DNA of 64,000 nucleotides from Paracyclopina nana. Lineage: Eukaryota; Arthropoda; Copepoda; Cyclopoida; Cyclopettidae. Shown piece after piece: positions 55,940 to 64,000 of the stretch. Where the stretch lies: assembly GCA_019096065.1 (NCBI GenBank), contig JAGUCH010000002.1, positions 14,830,501-14,894,500 on the forward strand, given 5' to 3'. Made by a program: the position numbers and the translations under genes. Numbering within the stretch: the stretch's first letter is position 1; each line of letters starts with the position of its first letter. Below the pieces are notes generated by a model, which did not search any database, was not told where the DNA came from, and worked only from the letters and a program-made list of their open reading frames with translations.

Positions 55940-58771
55940 AGGGGGCGCGACTAATCACATAGAACTGTGGCAAGAATAATATACATTTTATGCAATAAAA
56001 TAGTGCCTGAAACAGTACGTCACTGGTGCCATTAGGCATGGCTTAATAAGTTGACCAGATCAATACTAGATTTGAAAAGGGGTTTATAGAAAACCTCCAG
56101 ACCTGAATATGTATTCAATGAAAGTAATCACGATGTGTGATCACGAATTGAGCTAGAACCTACTGGAGACCATACTTTATTATCTTTTTGTTCCTCGTCT
56201 GGTTCTATGGTTTTGCCCTAGGGCCAGATTGAGTTGCAAATGTGACTGATGCCGCAGAGTACGCGCCTTATAAAAAGGCCCGCTAATTGCTCTAGTAGCT
56301 CTTGCTCTTCTGTCCGACAACCGAGCTATTTGTACTGGTACTCAGTCACAAATAAGCGCACAATTTTTATATGGCCCCATTTGGGCCTTTAATGATGACT
56401 AGACTAACTGTGTCCTGGTGTAAACAATCTAAATGCATACTATGCTATACTCCATAGCCTTTGTGGGCGGGTTACAGTTATACCAGGGACAAAGCTATTA
56501 TGTATAGCTTCTTAATGAAAACAATAAACAGTGAGTGTTCGTTTGCCAATGCTTTAAAGCTAACAAGTAGCACTCAAACATGTTATGTTATTGCGCCTAA
56601 TGTTGGCTTTTAGTAAGCCAGAAGTTTTGGGGTTGAACGAGGGACAATGACCCCTGTGAACAGGCAATGAACTGCCATGAGTTGAGTAATGGTTATTGCT
56701 TGGCAAAAACATTATTGAACATCTTTCCTGCCGTGTGGTTTTGCTAGAGGGCGAGACTAATTAATGGCAGACGCTGCCCATAAAAAGTAATGGTATGGCA
56801 GACAGTAAATGGTTAAAACGTTACAAACGTTGCAGCCAATAGTACCGAGGTTTGCGTCAGAGGGCGCTTCATGATTCATTGACTATGCTATACCTGAAAA
56901 TTACCTCCTGCCTGCAAAGCGAAACCTGAAATAATGGCTTCGCAGGTATGTGTCTGGAACTGTAATATATAGCCAAAACTTGCTGTAGCTGCAGGTGGCT
57001 TGAAAACGGCTATTCATGCTACAAGTATGAGAATGTTCAATGTAAATGAGAAAATGGTTTGGCGATTGCTAAAGAAAAAATGGTACGGACAAACCATTAT
57101 TTTATGACAACTTTGTGCTTGCCTGCTTCTGGGGTTCTGTCCCTAGAAGTAGGTACCGTGCAGTAGCAGTCAGTGGTCTGTCATGAAGCAGTACACTGGA
57201 ATCTCACTGAGAATTTCCAGTTAGAAGGCGGTTAATATTACCTTATGGCCATATGACCGCTGTCTGCTAAAAGTCACACAGTTTTTATAGGGCGTCAAGC
57301 CCATTATAATGTAATATGTGTGGGCTATGAACTCAAATGATGCTTATGAAATAACGTGAAGAAAAAATTCATGTTCCTTGAGCAATAATGTTAAGCGTGG
57401 AGGCTAGTAAAGCTGGCTGACATGATGCTACTATAATTTTGCACTTCCCGTAAATCGTTCGATTTTAGGGCTGACCACTGTGCAAAATGGGGCGATCTGA
57501 TCTAGAACGTGTTAATGAGGCTCTAGACGTAGCTGAAAATAACTTTCTCAGTGAAAGAAGTAAGCATGCCCAACAATAAAATGGTCGCTAAGATAATGGC
57601 GATAAGGAATGCGAGATAAACTGTGTACGCTGGCATTTTACTTGCTTGCGCCTTATGAGCATAAAGGTTAGTACATCAGTGAGGCTCGCTAGATGGTGCC
57701 GCTAGTCAAAAGAGTGGCTGGAACGGACAGTAAAGTACGCACTATACATAGGGCGTAGCAAAGAAACTATTTCTATTTGCTTTCTCGACAAATATGACCT
57801 AGATGGATCATGAATGCGCACATGCTTTGTGGATACGAACTACGTAGTGCACTGTAACTTGAGAAGTGTGCAAACGAGAATCTTATCGCCACATTGTACG
57901 TAAAGAAAATGTGCATCAATAAAGATATTTAACTTTGTGACTCTTTTGTGCTTGGGGTTCTGTCCCCTATAAGCCAAAAGAGACGCTGCCGTAATAGTGG
58001 CCATAAAGCTGAGTAGTTGCCTCTCCACCTCAGGTTAGACTCATAAGTGAGCTCTTGGCAAATGGCACTAATTACACGAAGGCAGTTAATTTCTGTGGGG
58101 CTCTAAAGCGAGCCCTATCATTAAAATGTAAATTATGAGGGCATTGACTTGGAAAGATTCTAAGCATGCTGATGTGAAAAAGAGCTCGTAATAATAACTG
58201 CGCCTTTGTGGCTGGTATCAACTGATGCCTCTTATGCGCCAATGAGGATGCAAATATCTTCTTAGCATTCAGTCTAAGAACGAAACGTTGTGTATATAAA
58301 TTACCGCTGTGTTAGTGCTAGGGGGCACCACGGGTGGTAATCGTGGATCATAAATTTCACGAGTAATGCCATGCTACCATAGCACAGAGGCTTGAGAAGC
58401 TAAGGAGCAGTACATTAATGTAAACTTATTATTAATGTGCATTGGGGACCTTGTCGAAGCCTTGAAAGGCGTCGGGACTAATGTGCACTGTTTCTTCGAT
58501 CAAATGAGGAAATAAGACTGATGAAAAGATGGTACCTTGGTGCGTGCTAAACAGACCATCTTTTTGTTCATTTTTTGTTCCTAGTCTCAGTTTGAGGTTT
58601 TGCCCCTTGCTTGAGCAAAGGTGCGTAAGGTATCTGGGATCAGAAGAATAAAGCAATGCTCCAGGGGCTAGTCCCTTGGTTTATGGGCTTGAACCTTCTT
58701 CTTTTCCCTGCTTATGACACCTGATTTCGGATCCCTCCACGCACCTGTATTTTTGCTGGGCGATAGCGCCC
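55940..58771 (+). repeat. Degenerate four-unit array: CTCF-like box, GGTTYTGYCCC box, GGGC hairpin
   Basis: Three anchors recur in order. CTCF-like cores start at 55940 (AGGGGGCGC), 56859 (AGAGGGCGC), 57691 (AGATGGTGC) and 58320 (AGGGGGCAC). GGTTYTGYCCC boxes start at 56209, 57133, 57956 and 58596, that is 269, 274, 265 and 276 bp later. Hairpins start at 56373 (GGCCC-loop-GGGCC), 57290 (GGGC-loop-GCCC), 58098 (GGGCTC-loop-GAGCCC) and 58758 (GGGCG-loop-CGCCC), 142-164 bp further. Unit starts are 919, 832 and 629 bp apart. Intervening sequence is mostly unalignable by eye. Extra CTCF-like words lie at 56746 and, reversed, at 55537-55550. Confidence 0.5.
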
Positions 58772-59244
58772 CTTAATATAGCTAAGATGGAAAGTAATCC
58801 ATTCGTCGCACTGTACAGAAATTTATGTGCAAGTGCTGAATCGTGTACGAGAAGGTTATTGTTATTACCTGCTCACGTAAGGTGATGAGATATGATCTTA
58901 ACCTCGAATTTATAGCTATGGTTTTCAACCTGTAGAGCTGCTTATGATGTGCGTGTTGGAAGCTGTAAACGTAGCTTTTCGCTGAGATGAGTGAAAAAGT
59001 GCGAATTAGCTATATATGAACATGAGAATATTGTAGTCGGCAAAGCTCAAGTTATGCCATGCTAACGTAAATATGATATGATAAGATGAGGCAGGCAAGG
59101 CAAATCGGCATTTTGAAGAAGCTGTAGTTTTTGCTGAGGCCTAGGCAATGAATGGATGAGTCAGCTAAGCGATAAGTCGCTCAGCTCAGAAAACGCGAAA
59201 TGAATTGCGAAGACTCAGATATCAAAAGTAGGGCGAAACTGGCT

Positions 59245-59910
59245 TTATTGCCTGAACGGGAAGGTGGGCCGGGGGTTCGCCCTGTCGCCCCTCCTTGAAA
59301 CCAGATAGTTCTGCAAAAGTAAAAACAGTGTCAAGGGTAATTTCGTTAATCCCGATATGGACACTTACTATACCACGCCCTCGAGGGGGTCCTCGGTCTC
59401 GGGGATCCCGAGGAGGCCGAGGACCCAACGGGTTGCCCGGGGGAGCTCCTCCGGCTCGGCCCAAAAGCGGCTGACGAGCCGATACAGCCCCCGGGGCTTG
59501 GCCCGGTTGACCCAGACCAAGCCTGGGAGCACCACCCCATAATAGGTGGCCGCCGCTGCCACGTTTATGGCGATGCCCTAGAGAATCTCTTCGGCCTGCA
59601 ATGAAAAGGAAGATCTCTAAGGGGATCTAATCCGTTATGAAAAGAACTTACAACACCATCCCCCTGGCAGGTCTGGCCTTGAAGGCCCGCCAGCTGGCCT
59701 GCGGGCTCCTGGGGCAGCAGGACCGCGGACTTGGCCGCGGCCTGCCCCCCTTCGACGGGAAGGTGGGCGGGGGCAGCCGTTGCTGCTGCTGCTGCTGTTG
59801 ATTGTTCATTCGTCTGTAAAACATAAAATGTTGTTTTACGAATAAGATTGCACTGGAATTTGAAGATTTCTGTTTGCACTTACGAAAAATCCGTCCAAAA
59901 ACGGGGCCAT
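59245..59910 (-). CDS. Spliced minus-strand gene, GC-rich; Ala-rich then Arg/Gly/Pro-rich protein
   Basis: Exons suggested by GT-AG borders are 59884-59910 (9 codons, MAPFLDGFF), 59652 or 59657-59813, 59369-59595 and 59245-59310. With the donor at 59656 (GTGTTG) all phases agree and 158 residues result, with a basic RPPRDPRDRGPPRGRG box near the end. With the stronger donor at 59651 (GTAAGT) the frame stops after 5 codons of exon 3, giving a short 68-residue form. Alternative splicing is possible. AATAAA overlaps the stop codon (59244-59249 on the minus strand). Exons 2 and 3 are far more GC-rich than all surroundings. A small basic RG-rich protein could bind RNA. Family not recognised; the frame choice is uncertain. 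Confidence 0.4.
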
Positions 59911-60291
59911 CTTGGAAAGAATGCTAACTGTAGCGTTACCAAGTAATTTGTTACTTATATGAGTAAAAGTTAACCAAAAGTGCCAAATAAACGGGATTCT
60001 TGCGTTAGCTCATAAAGCAACCCTGGCTGCTATACCGGCATTCTTGGTTGATGTCACTACCACACTTGGCGGTACTGAACTTGTGTTATGAATATGTGAC
60101 TATTAGAGCATTAGTGCTTTTAGTAGTTTATTGGATCTGTCATTGCTTATGTAAATAAAAACAATAACATAGTGCTAAAACAGACCGCTAAATATGATGA
60201 ATTTCCACCCGAAAAGTTAAACGTGACGAGTGGGATGACTAAGTGTATGACTATTGGGCCCCTCGAGGTCTGGTGAAACAGTCATTGACCG
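59911..60291. other. Spacer between the two minus-strand genes
   Basis: 381 bp, AT-rich, no exon seen. It should hold the promoter of the GC-rich gene (CATATAAG near 59957 on the minus strand is a weak TATA candidate). Confidence 0.4.
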
Positions 60292-61333
60292 CTAATTGGA
60301 GGACTCTGCAACAGTGCTTGGCACTGCGAGGGCAGCCTCAGTTGGGAGCTCTTGGATTGCTGCTCCAGCAGTCCTGGGAGCCCCCACATAGAACTGGCTC
60401 CGATTCCGGCGCCTCTTGTTCCTCTTACGCTGCGTGCTGGGGACTAGATCCTCGGGTTCCTGCAATTTCGGAAATAGGAAAATGGTGAAGAGAATCAAGT
60501 TTATGTGGCTAAAGTTAACTGTTGATTCCTAACTTCACTAGGATAAAAAGAGCTTACTTGTCTCATGGGCCGCAGCACATCATATATTGGCTCGTGCATG
60601 GGTGAGACATAGGCCTGGCGGCGGAGGGTAGCTACTTGGAAAGTAGGCACCCCATCTCGTACCACGATCATGCCCTCGAAATCTGATGGCAAAGGTGGAA
60701 GCGATGGCAATGGCCTCCGGGTCAATGTCTCGTAGACACCTGAGGCCGAGGAGTTAGTGAGTGGGAGGGCCAGTGGCTCCAATTCCACTGGTTCATCAGA
60801 CTTGGTCTTGTCCACACATGCCTGGCAGAGGCAACAGCTTCTGCACTTATTGTACAACCGGTACAAGAGGCATGTTACGAGAATGATCAGAAGCTGCAAG
60901 AAAACGAGTTCAAATTACCGATTGGTGATGGTGGCTAAGCCATGGAACAGATTACAATGAGCTTAATATAGCTTACCAAAATAACAGTGAGGACTGCGGT
61001 CAGTCCAACCCAGTCTTGTGCACTATAATGTGCAAAATCAAGGAAGCTACGGGATGAAGCTGGGGTCTCCAGCGCTGAATCCTTGTTTGGTTCCACTGGA
61101 AGCCCTACTGGTGACAAAGGAGTCACTGGTGAGGGCCTAGCTGCTACTGTGGTGGCCTCAGTGGGGGCCATTGTTGAATAGGTTGAAGTACGTGTCCAAG
61201 ACTCGGGCAAGGTCCACCTAGTGGTGGTTGCAAAGGTCCTTGCAGTGGGACGAGCAGTTGTTGGCGACATGCTAGTCATTTCTGTTGTAGTTGTAGCCGC
61301 CGTAGTGGTGGTGGGCAACTGGAGGAAACCCAT
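60292..61333 (-). CDS. Mucin-like single-pass membrane protein with YxxL tail, three exons
   Basis: Exons are 60977-61333, 60558-60893 and 60292-60459, all phase 0 with GTAAGC donors and pyrimidine-rich acceptors, giving 286 residues. An in-frame stop directly precedes the ATG. There is no signal peptide. About 95 residues are Thr/Ser/Pro-rich (TTTTAATTTTEMTSM) and likely O-glycosylated. One membrane helix follows (WVGLTAVLTVIL, continued in exon 2 by LLIILVTCLLY). Next are a cysteine cluster (CRSCCLCQAC, possible palmitoylation), a proline motif (PLPSLPPLP) and two tyrosine motifs (VYETL, IYDVL) resembling ITAM/ITIM or YxxL sorting signals. Exon 3 adds a basic KRNKRRRNR stretch. Not recognised; resembles receptor-like or viral accessory membrane proteins. 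Confidence 0.65.
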
Positions 61334-61656
61334 GACTTATATATAAACTACTGTAAAGTTGGGCTATTATAAGTTCAAGGGTTGATATACTGCTGAAGAC
61401 TGCGTGAAAGCTGACCAGGGCAATGCCTTTTATGCAAGAGAGCTTGTCGTATGTCGCAAGACCGAGTCTTGAGCTGTGGAATTCGTTGACTCAGCTTCTC
61501 GAAGAAGAGCTACGAATTCGGCGGGGAGAAATGATTCACCTCGGCAACGAGAAAATTGCGCACTATAATATGAACGTGCTGGAGAAATTATGGTAATAAT
61601 AACGCTGTGAGGCGCTGTTGGTTACCTGGTTGAGAGCTATAAAAGAAGGGGTGGAA
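61334..61656. promoter_or_regulatory. Divergent promoter region
   Basis: 323 bp between a minus-strand and a plus-strand start codon. CTATAAAAG at 61638-61646 is a good TATA word but lies only about 12 nt before the first plus-strand ATG. It would suit a start at the next ATGs (61675/61678) or an RNA with a very short leader. Confidence 0.4.
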
Positions 61657-63255
61657 ATGAGCAGGTTACAGTCTATGATGAACACTGCTGCTGATACCAC
61701 CCTCCCCAGCCTTGCCAAACTTGGTGAAGCTTTGCCCGAAAGCGAGATGGACATTAAAAAGAACGGAAAAGTCCAAAAGGCTGACATGGTCATGATCCCG
61801 CAAATGGAGGATCATGAACAAGAGGCTCTACTTATGGAAGAGGTACCTGAGGGTGTGGCCCCTGGTACCATTGATCAGGATGCATACCGGGCTAATGCCC
61901 AGTTTTGGGACGAAGAAAGTGCTGGATTAGACCAGATGGCGCTCTTTGCTGATGCCCAAACTGGTGACGAAGCTGATGAGGCTGAGGGACCTTCCTTACT
62001 TGTGAGGGGAGGTGAGGCTTCAAGGAAGGACTCTGGTGACCAGGTTATCCACGAGAATGTAGAACATGAAGTTGCGATTGTGACTCCGGCTCCCAACGCT
62101 GAAGTTATGACTGAAAAAATGGATCAGGACGATGATGGACCAGCACCTACTCACAATGGTGAGGTAGCCCGTGCTGACCCAAGATTGATGAGGCCCTGCA
62201 TTGTTGAGCTCCCCCTTGGGGATGAAGCTGTGAGGCTACGGTATCCTGTGGCGTATCAGGACTTGATCCGCCCTCCCTTTCCGGACACTGTCAAGACTTA
62301 TAACCATCAAGCGATGGCAGTAAGAGAATTGGTCCAGAGGGGCTATAATGAAGCCATGTTAAAAGTGGCTGTCAGTAACACTCCGATGGTTAGCCGTGAG
62401 AGAGCCTTTGATATCACGGTACGTTGCAATGGAGAAGTCCTGGAGCAACCGGACTTCCGTCGCCCGTTGAAGGTGTGTAACTTTGAGACTTTCGAGTTAC
62501 TATTGAAGCCAGTTAGCGAGGGAGGACCGCTACCAGACTTTGTGGTGGTTTTCTTGATGTTGGGAACGCTCCCAGTCTTCAATTTGCCAAAAGAGGCTGC
62601 GTTCAATGACACCTATCACCGACGTGCTAATGTAAGGAATTGGGCTGCGATTCAAAGTCCCTCTGCACTTAGCTACTCAGTATACAATGTCCAAGGAAAA
62701 AACGGTGCTAGAGTACCTGTTGTGGTATCCAAGCACCTGGCTAAGCATGGCGTGGTCCAATTGAAGCCGACTTTGGATAGGTCTTTTGCCAATGCCAGGC
62801 TGTTCATGGATGTGAGCTCACCTTACTTCCAATTGCACGTGGGAACCCCATCTTGCTTAATGCATGAGGTTGCCCAAGCCCCACGAAGAATCGATATCAA
62901 AGTCGACATGACTGCCATGCTACCTCTAGAGGTAGGCAGGTTTGTGGAAAGAGTAGAGCGCTCTAACCCCCAAGCAATGCGTTTCATCTCCGGGGCCCAT
63001 TCACTAAAGATAGCCGAAATACAGGATCGGCCACAGAAAAATCGTCGAGGTACCCGCACTTACTTGGAGGCGGCAACCAATCAATCTGCTGGAGCCATGT
63101 CCATAAAACAAGGGGCACCAAAAGCAAAACGTACCAAGGGCGACAAAGAAAAGGCTCGATTGGGCCAATTAATTGTGGCCAAGATGGAGTCTCTATCGTT
63201 TACTGACCTAAAGTCCTTTGGAGCAGCGATAAATGAGTTTGTTGATCAATTCTAA
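61657..63255 (+). CDS. 532-residue protein, acidic N-half and folded C-half, family unknown
   Basis: Single exon from ATG 61657. The frame is open further upstream but without an ATG. Residues 1-180 are acidic and probably disordered (MEDHEQEALLMEEVPEG, then DAQTGDEADEAEG). Residues about 180-450 look globular with mixed strands and helices (PCIVELPLGDEAVRLRYPVA, FELLLKPVSEGGPLPDFVV). A basic patch (GAPKAKRTKGDKEKARLG) and a final helix end the chain. It has no signal peptide or membrane segment. Its place between an antisense membrane gene and an envelope-like ORF suggests an internal virion or regulatory protein, but this is only context. AATAAA at 63400-63405 would end its mRNA. Confidence 0.7.
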   Translation: MSRLQSMMNTAADTTLPSLAKLGEALPESEMDIKKNGKVQKADMVMIPQMEDHEQEALLMEEVPEGVAPGTIDQDAYRANAQFWDEESAGLDQMALFADAQTGDEADEAEGPSLLVRGGEASRKDSGDQVIHENVEHEVAIVTPAPNAEVMTEKMDQDDDGPAPTHNGEVARADPRLMRPCIVELPLGDEAVRLRYPVAYQDLIRPPFPDTVKTYNHQAMAVRELVQRGYNEAMLKVAVSNTPMVSRERAFDITVRCNGEVLEQPDFRRPLKVCNFETFELLLKPVSEGGPLPDFVVVFLMLGTLPVFNLPKEAAFNDTYHRRANVRNWAAIQSPSALSYSVYNVQGKNGARVPVVVSKHLAKHGVVQLKPTLDRSFANARLFMDVSSPYFQLHVGTPSCLMHEVAQAPRRIDIKVDMTAMLPLEVGRFVERVERSNPQAMRFISGAHSLKIAEIQDRPQKNRRGTRTYLEAATNQSAGAMSIKQGAPKAKRTKGDKEKARLGQLIVAKMESLSFTDLKSFGAAINEFVDQF

Positions 63256-63399
63256 ACATATGTATTTTGACTTTGTTGTAGATATGGATTATGAGTTTCG
63301 ATCATTTTTGCTAAATGGACCTCGAGTTCTAAGTAGGTTAGACTCGAGATATACAGTATTATAAAGTAAGATATGGTCTTGTGCGCACCTGACTATACA

Positions 63400-63405
63400 A
63401 ATAAA
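63400..63405 (+). terminator. Polyadenylation signal
   Basis: AATAAA, 145 nt past the stop of the 532-residue ORF and 61 nt before the next TATA box. Confidence 0.5.
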
Positions 63406-63417
63406 TGTTTGGTTGGG

Positions 63418-63438
63418 AAGGCAGGCATCGCCTGCCTT
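63418..63438. repeat. 9 bp-stem perfect hairpin upstream of a TATA box
   Basis: AAGGCAGGC and GCCTGCCTT with a 3 nt loop (ATC), ending 27 nt before the TATA box. It could be a palindromic activator site or an RNA hairpin near the end of the preceding transcript. Confidence 0.6.
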
Positions 63439-63465
63439 ACCTGAGAAACAAGTATCTGTTGCGCA

Positions 63466-63499
63466 TATAAAGGCGGCGTGGGCCTGGGGCCTAGTCAGT
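63466..63499 (+). promoter_or_regulatory. TATA plus initiator promoter of the last ORF
   Basis: TATAAAG at 63466-63472 and the arthropod initiator TCAGT at 63495-63499. The distance from the first T to the initiator A (63497) is 31 nt, the canonical value. The ATG follows 30 nt later. Confidence 0.75.
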
Positions 63500-63526
63500 T
63501 GTTACTTGACTTTCGCTGAGTGAAAA

Positions 63527-64000
63527 ATGTTGGTGCTTGTGTTTTTAACTTTGTCTTTGCCCATTATCAACAGTCGAGTTGCGTCCAACTCGCTATTAGA
63601 TGGACCAGTATGTCACAAGGGACATGCCTTGGTCCCTGTACGTGTGGTTTATCATCCTAAGCCTGATAAAAAGGCTATGATCATAGACACTAGTAACTTC
63701 CGCCAGCTTCTTGAAAAAACCCTCGACTCGGTGAATGTGCTCGAGGATGGTGTGGGACAATTGACAGAAGAGGTTCCTACCACTCAGAGTCCCTCTGATG
63801 TAGTGACCTACCAAGATAGAGAGTATGTGGGTGTTAAGGCTCAACCAACAAAATTGGATGAGGAGTGTAAAACACTAGGACTTGATTTTAAATCATTTAT
63901 TCCGGAAAACCAAGTTGACATGGACAGAACATTAGAACTTTTGACTCAAGCAGCAGAATCTAACACTGCTTCCACCTTCACATTTTGCTTGAAGTTTCGT
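63527..64000 (+). CDS. Secreted or envelope-like protein, N-terminal 158 residues (runs off window)
   Basis: The ORF is open to the window edge. It starts with a clear signal peptide (MLVLVFLTLSLPIINS, cleavage before or near RVAS). The mature part begins GPVCHKGHALVPVRVVYHP and contains a helical heptad-like stretch (FRQLLEKTLDSVNVLEDGVG). Cysteines appear at three places, including FCLKF at the edge. The family cannot be decided from this portion. Position after gag, pol and accessory genes and the signal peptide make an envelope glycoprotein the leading guess. A host secreted protein remains possible. Confidence 0.6.
   Translation, partial: MLVLVFLTLSLPIINSRVASNSLLDGPVCHKGHALVPVRVVYHPKPDKKAMIIDTSNFRQLLEKTLDSVNVLEDGVGQLTEEVPTTQSPSDVVTYQDREYVGVKAQPTKLDEECKTLGLDFKSFIPENQVDMDRTLELLTQAAESNTASTFTFCLKFR

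Larger units (their letters stand above)
53472..59244. other. 5.8 kb ORF-poor region, probably regulatory or non-coding RNA
   Basis: No coding content is supported on either strand; the longest ORF is 122 codons and looks random. Composition is less AT-rich than host spacers such as 7.9-8.4 kb. The region holds an ordered degenerate array (55940-58771), several TATA-like words (for example TATAAAAAGG at 56267) and strong short hairpins. Confidence 0.5.

Noticed and set aside
57133-57143. GGTTCTGTCCC as a pol III B box
   Set aside because: It shares the GGTTC start with the B box but lacks the invariant CGA-type centre, and no A box or T-run is placed correctly.
59357-59542. Plus-strand and second-frame ORFs over the GC-rich antisense exon
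   Set aside because: High GC removes stops in all frames; none of these has splice or start support as good as the minus-strand model.

Overview
The window looks like chromosomal DNA of an arthropod. Host genes carry short introns (about 50 to 165 bp, GT-AG), and they include a chitin-binding RR-type (pro-resilin-like) cuticle gene and Ly6 proteins. MSH5 and DNA-PKcs are both present, and Drosophila lacks both. I cannot fix the order; a crustacean, hexapod or basal insect would fit.

Region 1 (1-28.5 kb) is host sequence. In order it holds MSH5 (minus, cut by the window edge at Walker A), a TA-flanked MITE, two tandem Ly6 genes, a 2.3 kb spacer with a large inverted repeat, RCC2 (minus), SMIM8 and GLMN (plus, only 5 nt between stop and start, so probably one bicistronic mRNA), and a second inverted-repeat element. 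PRKDC follows with 3 exons, one of 8.1 kb. Then come the cuticle gene (minus), a divergent pair of unrecognised genes (a minus-strand cysteine-containing protein and a plus-strand membrane-anchored LNR protein), CDV3 and SAYSD1. SMIM8, several 5' exons and most exon joins were worked out by eye from splice sites and reading phase.

Region 2 (about 29-53.5 kb) is a retroelement inside a retroelement. The outer one is a divergent Ty3/gypsy-like element: gag, then a pol with a membrane-spanning segment, protease, RT, RNase H and integrase, and a tail of about 600 residues. Its gag is split at one point by a complete Bel/Pao element of 12,509 bp. That element has two 423 bp LTRs that look identical, a 5 bp target duplication (ACATG), intact gag and pol, and an unusual third ORF behind a splice acceptor. 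That ORF encodes zinc knuckles and a possible catalytically dead RNase D-like fold.

Region 3 (53.5-64 kb) has no recognisable 3' LTR for the outer element. It holds 5.8 kb of ORF-poor DNA that contains a degenerate four-unit array. Each unit has a CTCF-like box, a GGTTYTGYCCC box about 270 bp later and a GGGC hairpin about 155 bp after that. Next are two spliced minus-strand genes (one GC-rich and Arg/Gly-rich; one mucin-like single-pass membrane protein with YxxL tails), a plus-strand 532-residue acidic protein, and a secreted or envelope-like ORF with its own TATA/Inr promoter that runs off the window.

The most interesting reading is that regions 2 and 3 are one giant retrovirus-like element (over 22 kb without the nested insertion) with accessory genes on both strands and a built-in regulatory array. 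This is inference. The missing right end is needed to prove it.
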